This document shows positions 33,431 through 39,837 of a stretch of 39,837 bases of DNA, one piece after another. The notes beneath the pieces were generated by a model. It was not told the origin of the DNA and did no database searches. It saw only the letters and a program-made list of their open reading frames with translations. Both the position numbers and the translations under genes were made by a program. Numbering within the stretch: the stretch's first letter is position 1; each line of letters begins with the position of its first letter. The DNA lies in contig CANBDX010000018.1 of NCBI GenBank assembly GCA_947367315.1, positions 1 through 39,837 on the forward strand, in the 5' to 3' direction. Source of the DNA: an uncultured Bacteroidales bacterium. Lineage in GTDB: Bacteria; Bacteroidota; Bacteroidia; Bacteroidales; UBA932.

Positions 33431-35776
33431 CTAAAGCGCATACACTTTCTCATACACCTTGATGACTCTGCCGTCGGCGCTGTAATGAGTGCCGTCCATT
33501 CGGTTCCCGTCAGCGAAATTCCCTTCGAACCAGGTGCCGTTCTTGTATGTGCATTTACCTTTGCCGTGAGGGAAACCGTTCTTGATCTCTCCCACATATA
33601 CGGTCCCGTACTTATCGAGAGTCCTGGCACGTCCCTTTACCAACACACCGTCTTCAAAGGTTCCCTCCATCCAGTTTCCGTCCGACATTGTAACCTTACC
33701 CTCTGACAGGATATCTCCATCGAATTTGCCTTTACATGTCACATCCAGAGAGGATACGCCACGCACTAAAATGATGACTCCTGCAACGGTCACCTTTCGT
33801 GCAACCCCTTGCTTCATCGGCAGATTCTCGAAACGGAATACTCTTTCCTCTTTATTCTGATTCTTGTCCCTGTTCTTCACAGGCCTTAAAGGACGGCTTC
33901 CTTCATCAGCAGTTTTTTGATATTCCGAAGCCCTGCCGACGGCATACCCGTTTTCAAACAAGCCTTCATAGACATCTCCGTCAGGATATGTAAGAGTTCC
34001 ATTCCCATGAAACTTTCCATCGAGACATTCGCCGTCATATCTGGAGCCGTCTGAATAGTTCTTAACCATCCTTCCACTGGCCAGAACGCCTTTTGCAAAG
34101 GTTCCCTGCATAAAAGTCCCGTCAGAAAACTCCACCTTACCTTCAACAAGCCTACTCTCCTCAAAACGGCCTTCCATGACTACCTTTGAAAATCCAGGGC
34201 CATGGAGTTCCAGCTTGACGCCATATCTTTTTACTTTATATGCACGGTCCGGCAACTCGCTGAAATCGAATTCAGCGTGTCCTTTGCCATGAGCATAACC
34301 CCTTGCAAACCATCCGTCATACGTCTGGATTTCACGAGTACCACCTTGGAAAGTTTCTACTTTATTAAACTTTCCCTTTCCCCACAGAACACCCTTGACA
34401 TATACTCCTTCTATCTTGGTTTCAGCCTTGTTTTTATTGGTAGTTACAGAAGCAGGCCCGTCAAGCTTATCCCCGATAAAGAAGCCTTCAGATACTTTCT
34501 TGTATTTTTCATCTTTGGAAACATACGTCATGATTCCCTTCCGGACACCACCTTCTCCCCGATATTCACATTCCAGAGACTTCTGTTTCCATTGCGATGA
34601 TTTCCATGTTATGCGACCCTTAATGAGTTCTCCATCCTCAAACAGGCCGTCCATTTCCACTCCAGGAGTTCTTACATGTCCCAAATTATTGATACGTCCA
34701 TCGATAAAAAAGCCATCTGCAGATGAACCAGTGTTCGGATCACGTGTCTGACCTGATCCGAAAACCTTTCCTCCGAGTATGACAGGTTGTTTCCGTTTTA
34801 TTTGTTTTCCTCTGTACCAGAGTTGGAATTCTGGTTTTTTGTCCGGTTTAACCATAGATATCATACCATGACGAAGCCCATCCCTGAAGTCTCCGCGATA
34901 AACAACTCCCTTTTTGTCTGTCAGACTGCCCATTCCATGAGGTTTTCCGTCTATGGTCATTCCCTTATAAGTATAATCCTTCCCTATGATTTCCTTCGCT
35001 ACTCCTGTCCAACGTGAAAGGTATCTGGTACTCCCCCTTTGCCCCATGACATATTCATTGACCTTATCCAGAATATCCGGCTCTTTCAAGAATTCCATCA
35101 GCTTCTGCGAGATCTTCTCCTTATCATCCCAAAGTTTACCGTGATTTGCCAGAATCAAGATATCCGAGGCCCCTATGTCTACGGCTGCAAGATCTTCATA
35201 TGAAAGGTGATAGGCCATAGCCTTCACAAAAATATCCGGCAAAGCTTCTCTCACCCTTTTTATTGCATTATCTTTCTTAAAGCCATATCCGTCAAAGTTG
35301 CCTGAAGTCATAGCGCCAAGATTTTCCATACATGGCAGAAACTCCTGATATAATTTCCTTGCCAGAGCAGCATATTTCTTATCATTGAGTTCATAGGAAA
35401 AACCGGAATTATCCCCGCATTCCTTCAGATATGCATCATGCAAACAATCCGAAAAGGTTTTCGCAAACATTTCAGACTTCAATACGCAATACAGCCTCGA
35501 ATCTAGAAGATTCTTAAGTTTTCGCACCTCAACGTCATCTACTCCCTCCAAAGCAGCTTCAATAAACTCAGAGGTAATCCTGCATGTCACATATTCCACC
35601 AGCGCAGCATCCCTATCCTCGATATTATCCTTTTCTTCAGAATAAATATACTGAGAATAAGGAGCCCTCATCAAGGTCACTGCTATGGAGTCTATGAGAC
35701 TCTGTCTTGAAGTCTGGGCATCAAGTGCCGTAAAGCACAACAGCATAAGTGCTGTAAAAAGGAAAAATCTTTTCAT
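33431..35776 (-). CDS. Secreted MORN-repeat protein
   Basis: The 781-residue product has a signal peptide (ending about TALDAQ) and a helical N-terminal region (about 25-262) without recognised family. A long array of MORN-like beta-hairpin repeats follows (about 268-770), for example YDGEC-DGKFHGNGTLTYPDG, VYEGLFENG and YVGEI-NGFPHGKGKCTYKNG. MORN repeats in bacteria are widespread and mostly uncharacterised; roles in membrane or protein contact are suggested for some. It lies 17 bases after the small secreted-protein gene and is probably co-transcribed with it. Repeat units differ in length, with inserts around 300-420. No link to mannan use is evident. Confidence 0.78.
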   Translation of the reverse strand: MKRFFLFTALMLLCFTALDAQTSRQSLIDSIAVTLMRAPYSQYIYSEEKDNIEDRDAALVEYVTCRITSEFIEAALEGVDDVEVRKLKNLLDSRLYCVLKSEMFAKTFSDCLHDAYLKECGDNSGFSYELNDKKYAALARKLYQEFLPCMENLGAMTSGNFDGYGFKKDNAIKRVREALPDIFVKAMAYHLSYEDLAAVDIGASDILILANHGKLWDDKEKISQKLMEFLKEPDILDKVNEYVMGQRGSTRYLSRWTGVAKEIIGKDYTYKGMTIDGKPHGMGSLTDKKGVVYRGDFRDGLRHGMISMVKPDKKPEFQLWYRGKQIKRKQPVILGGKVFGSGQTRDPNTGSSADGFFIDGRINNLGHVRTPGVEMDGLFEDGELIKGRITWKSSQWKQKSLECEYRGEGGVRKGIMTYVSKDEKYKKVSEGFFIGDKLDGPASVTTNKNKAETKIEGVYVKGVLWGKGKFNKVETFQGGTREIQTYDGWFARGYAHGKGHAEFDFSELPDRAYKVKRYGVKLELHGPGFSKVVMEGRFEESRLVEGKVEFSDGTFMQGTFAKGVLASGRMVKNYSDGSRYDGECLDGKFHGNGTLTYPDGDVYEGLFENGYAVGRASEYQKTADEGSRPLRPVKNRDKNQNKEERVFRFENLPMKQGVARKVTVAGVIILVRGVSSLDVTCKGKFDGDILSEGKVTMSDGNWMEGTFEDGVLVKGRARTLDKYGTVYVGEIKNGFPHGKGKCTYKNGTWFEGNFADGNRMDGTHYSADGRVIKVYEKVYAL

Positions 35777-35793
35777 AAAGACTTATATATAGG

Positions 35794-36243
35794 TTATTCT
35801 ACAGGAACAAATGTACCTTGTCTAATATATTCGATATTCTGTTCTTTGATTTTGAAATAATACTCATACTCTATCAACGAGTCAGAATATGATTTAATCT
35901 TTAAAACACAAGGCGAGGTGTCGCGGGTTTTAATTATCAGATAATCACCATTACGACATTTCCCTATTCGGTTTTCATTAAAGGACAAATCTGGTGTTTC
36001 GCTAAGATAATAAGGCTTTTTAACCTCGCCTCCAGCTCCTAATTCAATTAATGAAACATATAATGTATCTAAAGTGAATCGATAACGGGCATTTATCATT
36101 TTTCCAACAACCATTTTCCCTGTACCATCACCATCTGTCCACGTATTCTGAATCAACAAATCCTGTAAGGCGACTTTTTCGCTTTGAGATAATCCATAAA
36201 AGCAGCAAAATGCCAATAATAAAGACAATATAAACCGTTTCAT
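35794..36243 (-). CDS. Small secreted protein of unknown function
   Basis: The 149-residue product begins MKRFILSLLLAFCCFYGLSQ, a signal peptide, so it is exported. The mature part is beta-rich with many aromatic and charged residues (for example YRFTLDTLYVSLIELG and IEYEYYFKIKEQNIEYI), suggesting a small beta-barrel or sandwich, perhaps lipocalin-like. This is a guess from residue pattern. It is the first gene of a two-gene unit with the MORN protein. Base composition is more AT-rich than the neighbouring epimerase gene. I do not recognise the family. Confidence 0.6.
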   Translation of the reverse strand: MKRFILSLLLAFCCFYGLSQSEKVALQDLLIQNTWTDGDGTGKMVVGKMINARYRFTLDTLYVSLIELGAGGEVKKPYYLSETPDLSFNENRIGKCRNGDYLIIKTRDTSPCVLKIKSYSDSLIEYEYYFKIKEQNIEYIRQGTFVPVE

Positions 36244-36341
36244 ATCACTTAACTATTCTTCTTTGTAATGCTATAACGTGTATACAATAACCCAAAAGCA
36301 CATCATATTCTCGCTTAAGAGCATACCATAAGAGAACGTTT

Positions 36342-36349
36342 CAAAGATA
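36342..36349 (-). promoter_or_regulatory. Possible -7 box for the secreted-protein/MORN pair
   Basis: TATCTTTG on the minus strand matches the -7 consensus about 99 bases before the start at 36243. The -33 position has only AATG, so the call is weak. The site faces away from the epimerase promoter in the same 198-base gap. Confidence 0.4.
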
Positions 36350-36389
36350 ATAAAAGTCTGCTTAGAGTCATTTATTTGTCGTTCATTTT

Positions 36390-36421
36390 CTTGACGTCGC
36401 GGAAAGTATCATATATATTTG
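36390..36421 (+). promoter_or_regulatory. Predicted promoter of the cellobiose 2-epimerase gene
   Basis: CTTG (36390-36393) and TATATTTG (36414-36421) are 20 bases apart, with a perfect -7 box 20 bases before the ATG at 36442. The gene therefore appears to be transcribed independently of the PUL, on the other strand. Confidence 0.65.
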
Positions 36422-36441
36422 CATAACACAAAACCACACAA

Positions 36442-37638
36442 ATGAAGACATCTGCAGAATTGTTAGCGGCACAGGCACTTGCGTCGCAGTTGAGAAAAGA
36501 ACTGACCGGCAACATCCTTCCTTACTGGATGGAAAGGATGTGCAAAGAAAAGGGAGGATTTTACGGACGCATTGACGGAAATGATGCACTGGACCCGACG
36601 GCTCCGCTGGGAAATATCATGACGGCGCGGATCTTATGGACCTTTGCGTCTGCATACAGGATTCTCGGCAAGCAGGAATATCTGGAGATGGCACTCAAGG
36701 CTAAGAATCTACTTATCAGCAAGTTCTACGACCCTGAGTTTGGTGGAACCTATTGGTCATTGAACGCTGACGAAAGTCCGCTGGACACTAAAAAGCAGAT
36801 ATATGCGATAGCTTTCACCATCTATGGCCTGGCGGAACTCAACCGTGCAACCGGCGATGACCAGGCCCTGGAATATGCGATAAAACTTTTCAATTGCATT
36901 GAAAACCATAGTTACGATGAAGTGCGTGGCGGATATTTCGAGGCCTTCACCCGCAGCTGGGATGTCATAGAAGACATGCGCCTGAGCGACAAGGATGCAA
37001 ATGAAAGCAAGACAATGAACACCCACCTCCATGTGCTGGAGGCATATACCTGCCTTTATCGCGTGTGGAAAAATCCGCTTCTTGAGGAAAGGCTTCGAGC
37101 TCTTATAGAGGTGTTTGAAAAACATATTTTCGGCACGGACGGGCATCTGAAGCTATTCTTCGACGATTCCTGGAACTGCGGATACGAGATCGTTTCCTAT
37201 GGTCACGACATCGAGGCGTCTTGGCTGCTGCATGAGGCGGCGCTGGTGCTGGGAAACCCCGAGGTACTTACCCGCATCGAGGCTCTGGTTCCGTACATCG
37301 TCGCCGCGGCATCCGAGGGATTCTCGCCAGAGGGGGGAATGATATATGAAAAGGAAGGCGAACAGGTGGATGCAGACCGCCACTGGTGGGTGCAGGCGGA
37401 GAGCGTTGTGGGATACTTCAATCTATGGGATCATTTCGGAGAGCAGGAAGCGCTCGAAAACGCCCTGATGTGCTGGGAGTTCATCAAGGCATCGCTCATA
37501 GACAGAGAGAACGGCGAATGGTTCTGGAGCCTGCGCGAAGACGGCTCGGTCAATCGCGACGACGACAAGGCCGGCTTCTGGAAATGCCCTTACCACAACG
37601 GACGCATGTGCATGGAGATTATTGAGAGAACTGTCTGA
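36442..37638 (+). CDS. Cellobiose 2-epimerase (AGE family)
   Basis: It epimerises the reducing-end sugar of beta-1,4-disaccharides: mannobiose to mannosyl-glucose, or cellobiose to glucosyl-mannose. It is cytoplasmic, with no signal peptide. The 398-residue (alpha/alpha)6-barrel protein has His195 (MNTHLHVLEAYT), His255 (YGHDIEASWLL), Trp315/316 (DRHWWVQAE) and His385 (KCPYHNGRMCMEI), matching the catalytic residues of Rhodothermus and Bacteroides enzymes. In Bacteroides fragilis the homologue lies in the same operon as the GH130 enzyme, whereas here it is about 20 kb away on the opposite strand. N-acylglucosamine 2-epimerase is the less likely reading given the motifs and locus. Confidence 0.9.
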   Translation: MKTSAELLAAQALASQLRKELTGNILPYWMERMCKEKGGFYGRIDGNDALDPTAPLGNIMTARILWTFASAYRILGKQEYLEMALKAKNLLISKFYDPEFGGTYWSLNADESPLDTKKQIYAIAFTIYGLAELNRATGDDQALEYAIKLFNCIENHSYDEVRGGYFEAFTRSWDVIEDMRLSDKDANESKTMNTHLHVLEAYTCLYRVWKNPLLEERLRALIEVFEKHIFGTDGHLKLFFDDSWNCGYEIVSYGHDIEASWLLHEAALVLGNPEVLTRIEALVPYIVAAASEGFSPEGGMIYEKEGEQVDADRHWWVQAESVVGYFNLWDHFGEQEALENALMCWEFIKASLIDRENGEWFWSLREDGSVNRDDDKAGFWKCPYHNGRMCMEIIERTV

Positions 37639-37754
37639 CACGAAACGGTTGGTATGCCTTAAAACAAAGTCGAGATCTACCTCACCGATAAACAAGAAAA
37701 AGGGGCTTAACTAATACTTTTTAGTCACTTTATATTGCCCCATTCAATCCGGAG

Positions 37755-37865
37755 CGTCAGTCAACTTTTAGGAGATTTTTGTGACTGACGGTCCCTATTT
37801 TCGTCATTTTTTCATAGTTTTAGCCACCGTCAGTCATAAAAATGGGCAAAAACCTGACTGACGGT
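37755..37865. repeat. Paired-hairpin element B (REP-like)
   Basis: Hairpin 1 is CGTCAGTCA (37755-37763) with TGACTGACG (37782-37790), a 9-bp stem and an 18-base loop. Hairpin 2 is ACCGTCAGTCA (37826-37836) with TGACTGACGGT (37855-37865), an 11-bp stem and an 18-base loop. The spacer is 35 bases and the repeat period is 73. The geometry is nearly the same as element A near 33.1 kb although the stem sequences differ. Confidence 0.8.
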
Positions 37866-37898
37866 CTTGAAAGGGCCCTCCCGAAGTCCCCGAAAGAA

Positions 37899-37931
37899 AA
37901 CCCCGAAAGCTTTTGTCTGACTTTCGGGGTT
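37899..37931 (-). terminator. Intrinsic terminator of aspS
   Basis: On the minus strand an 11-bp perfect stem, AACCCCGAAAG / CTTTCGGGGTT, with an 11-base loop is followed by TTCTTTC. It lies 40 bases past the aspS stop codon. A second partial copy of the stem sequence (CCCCGAAAG) is next to it at about 37888-37896. Confidence 0.75.
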
Positions 37932-37970
37932 CATAAGATTGGCTGCCTGAATGATATTTCAGAACAGTTA

Positions 37971-39737
37971 CTAACGCTCAGCCTTAGACTCGAGGAAAAG
38001 CTCGTCCATCTGCTCCTGGTCGATGTATGATGGAGAGTCGATCATCACGTCGCGGCCCTGGTTGTTCTTAGGGAATGCGATGTAGTCACGGATGGTCTCC
38101 TGTCCGCCGAAGAGCGAGCATACGCGGTCGAAGCCGAACGCAAGTCCTCCGTGTGGCGGAGCACCGAACTTGAAGGCGTTGATGATGAATCCGAACTTGT
38201 ATTCAGCGTCCTCCTTGCTGATGCCGAGAACCTCGAACATACGCTCCTGCATTGCAGCCTCGTGGATACGGATCGATCCGCCGCCGAGCTCTGTTCCGTT
38301 GAGAACGAAGTCGTATGCGTTTGCACAAACCTTCTCGAGATCCTCTTTCTTATCGCTGTAGAAGAGGTCGAGGTGCTCAGGCTTAGGAGCTGTGAACGGA
38401 TGGTGCATGGCGTAGAAGCGCTGTGTCTCGTCATCCCACTCCACGAGAGGGAAATCAACCACCCAGAGAGGCGCGAAGTTGAACGGATCGCGGAGGCCAA
38501 GGCGGTTACCCATCTCTATACGAAGCACGCCGAGCATGTTCTGGGTCTTTCTCTTTGCACCGCAGAGCACGAGCATCATGTCGCCCTTCTTCGCGCCGAG
38601 GCGGTCTGCAACTGCCTGGAGCTGCTCAGGAGTGTAGAACTTGTCGATGGAAGACTTGATGCTGCCGTCCTCGTTGATCTTGATGTAAACGAGGCCCTTT
38701 GCACCTACCTGAGGTCTCTTCACCCACTCTGTGAGCTCGTCGATCTGCTTGCGTGTATAGTTTGCAGTGCCCTCAACGTTGATTGCACCGATGTAGTCAA
38801 CGCCATCGAACACCGAGAATCCATAACCCTTCACGAGGTCAGTAATCTCGTGAATCTTCATATCAAAGCGGATATCCGGCTTGTCGGATCCGTAGAAATC
38901 CATTGCGTCATACCAGCTCATGCGTGGGATACGCTCAGCAATTTCCACATTGAGAACGTTCTTGAAAAGTGTCCTCATCATGCCCTCGAATGTATTGAGC
39001 ACATCCTCCTGCTCCACAAATGACATCTCACAGTCGATCTGTGTGAACTCAGGCTGGCGGTCAGCACGGAGGTCCTCGTCACGGAAGCAGCGCACGATCT
39101 GGAAGTAGCGGTCATAACCTGCCACCATGAGGAGCTGCTTGAATGTCTGAGGAGACTGCGGAAGAGCATAGAACTGACCTGGGTTCATTCTTGATGGCAC
39201 CACGAAGTCACGTGCTCCTTCAGGAGTCGACTTGATAAGATATGGAGTCTCGATCTCAAGGAAGTTCTGAGCATCAAGGTAGTTGCGGACCTCGTGCGCA
39301 ATCTGGTGACGGATCTTGAGAGCCCTCTGGAGAGGTCCTCTACGAAGGTCGAGGTAGCGGTACTTCGCACGGAGTTCCTCACCGCCATCACTCTCCTCCT
39401 CGATTGTGAACGGAGGAGTATTAGCCTTGTTGAGCACTTTGATTTCGCTGAGGCTGATTTCGATATCACCTGTAGGCATCTTAGGATTCTTGCTCTGACG
39501 CTCGATGACCTGGCCGGTCACCTGGATCACCCACTCGCGTCCGAGGCTTGAAGCTGTCTCGTTCAGTTCCTCTGCAGCATGTGCGTCAACAACGAGCTGA
39601 GTAATGCCGTAACGGTCTCTGAGGTCAACGAATGTCATACCGCCAAGCTTTCTTGACTTCTGCACCCATCCTGCCAGTGTCACACTCTGGCCTACATTTT
39701 CAATGCGGAGTTCTCCGCAGGTATGAGTTCTGTACAT
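37971..39737 (-). CDS. aspS: Aspartyl-tRNA synthetase
   Basis: It charges tRNA-Asp with aspartate. The 588-residue product has the bacterial-type layout: an N-terminal OB-fold anticodon-binding domain (about 1-105, starting [11 protein letters not shown]), class II motif 2 [18 protein letters not shown] (about 217-234), the bacterial GAD insertion (about 290-420) and motif 3 [10 protein letters not shown] near residue 540. The length matches the family. Whether it is discriminating or also charges tRNA-Asn cannot be judged here. The 100 bases upstream are in the window; no clear TAnnTTTG box is found there, and a C5/G5 hairpin lies at 39809-39823. Confidence 0.95.
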   Translation of the reverse strand: MYRTHTCGELRIENVGQSVTLAGWVQKSRKLGGMTFVDLRDRYGITQLVVDAHAAEELNETASSLGREWVIQVTGQVIERQSKNPKMPTGDIEISLSEIKVLNKANTPPFTIEEESDGGEELRAKYRYLDLRRGPLQRALKIRHQIAHEVRNYLDAQNFLEIETPYLIKSTPEGARDFVVPSRMNPGQFYALPQSPQTFKQLLMVAGYDRYFQIVRCFRDEDLRADRQPEFTQIDCEMSFVEQEDVLNTFEGMMRTLFKNVLNVEIAERIPRMSWYDAMDFYGSDKPDIRFDMKIHEITDLVKGYGFSVFDGVDYIGAINVEGTANYTRKQIDELTEWVKRPQVGAKGLVYIKINEDGSIKSSIDKFYTPEQLQAVADRLGAKKGDMMLVLCGAKRKTQNMLGVLRIEMGNRLGLRDPFNFAPLWVVDFPLVEWDDETQRFYAMHHPFTAPKPEHLDLFYSDKKEDLEKVCANAYDFVLNGTELGGGSIRIHEAAMQERMFEVLGISKEDAEYKFGFIINAFKFGAPPHGGLAFGFDRVCSLFGGQETIRDYIAFPKNNQGRDVMIDSPSYIDQEQMDELFLESKAER

Positions 39738-39837
39738 ATATGTGTTGTTTTATATTTCCTCATTCCGTCGGTCGGAGCTGACAGATGGATGGAATCGGCA
39801 TTTTCGCACCCCCGCGTAGGGGGGGAGGGGCCCAGTT

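Larger units (their letters stand above)
37639..37970. other. Convergent intergenic region, epimerase / aspS (332 bp)
   Basis: No gene is seen. It contains a weak GGGGC / GCCCC pair flanking about 31 bases (about 37705-37741), a possible end signal for the epimerase transcript. It also contains paired-hairpin element B (37755-37865) and the aspS terminator (37899-37931). Confidence 0.7.

Noticed and set aside
37705..37741. Terminator for the epimerase gene
   Set aside because: GGGGC / GCCCC enclose about 31 bases and no U-run follows, so it is too weak to call.
33091..37865. CRISPR array
   Set aside because: Elements A and B each have only two units made of inverted repeats with short loops, no series of equal spacers and no cas genes.
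38151..39023. 290-codon open frame opposite aspS
   Set aside because: Mirror of the Glu/Leu-rich aspS coding strand, with no family resemblance.
39826..39835. Ten bases shared with the spacer of element A (33137-33146)
   Set aside because: A 10-base GC-rich match is expected by chance in 40 kb; not evidence of a third element.

Overview
The window comes from a Bacteroidetes chromosome, most likely order Bacteroidales. The evidence is an adjacent SusC/SusD pair (TonB plug motif DEVVVVGYGT), BACON and IPT/TIG surface lipoproteins, promoters of the TTTG-N19-20-TAnnTTTG type, weak Shine-Dalgarno sequences and moderate GC. The genus cannot be fixed from the sequence alone. The centrepiece is a polysaccharide utilisation locus (PUL) for beta-mannan, probably O-acetylated galactoglucomannan.

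Layout. Positions 1-1598 (minus) hold the start of the large ribosomal-protein operon: rplC, rplD, rplW and the first codons of rplB, with no rpsJ in front. A 319-bp divergent control region follows. Positions 1918-7701 (plus) hold a tight housekeeping cluster: cdaA, mutS2, a small DUF4878-like gene, a YraN-family gene, a mannose-1-phosphate guanylyltransferase gene and a yqeY-like gene. Positions 7703-32704 (minus) hold the PUL. In transcription order it encodes an AraC-type regulator, a GH5_7 mannanase fused to a CE7 esterase, SusC, SusD, two TIG-repeat surface glycan-binding lipoproteins, a GH26 mannanase, a BACON-GH5_4 endoglucanase, a ManA-like GH26, a GH130 mannosylglucose phosphorylase, a GPH-family sugar symporter, a GH5_2 glucanase, a GH36 alpha-galactosidase and a GH94 cellobiose phosphorylase. 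Positions 32705-33430 are non-coding and rich in inverted repeats. Positions 33431-36243 (minus) hold a MORN-repeat protein and a small secreted protein. Position 36442 (plus) starts a cellobiose 2-epimerase gene with its own promoter. A second inverted-repeat region follows, then aspS (minus) with an intrinsic terminator.

How the genes fit together (inference from families). Surface lipoproteins bind, deacetylate and cut galactoglucomannan, and SusC/SusD import the oligosaccharides. Periplasmic GH36, GH26 and GH5 enzymes remove galactose and trim to disaccharides, which the GPH symporter takes into the cytoplasm. There mannobiose is epimerised to mannosyl-glucose and phosphorolysed by GH130 to mannose-1-phosphate and glucose. 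Cellobiose is phosphorolysed by GH94 to glucose-1-phosphate and glucose. No beta-mannosidase or beta-glucosidase gene is present, so the final steps look entirely phosphorolytic.

The least explained items are: two homologous C-terminal modules in the larger binding protein; the GH5_7-CE7 fusion; two intergenic elements with different sequences but the same paired-hairpin geometry; a MORN-gene fragment copied into non-coding DNA; and strong hairpins that divide the long PUL transcript.
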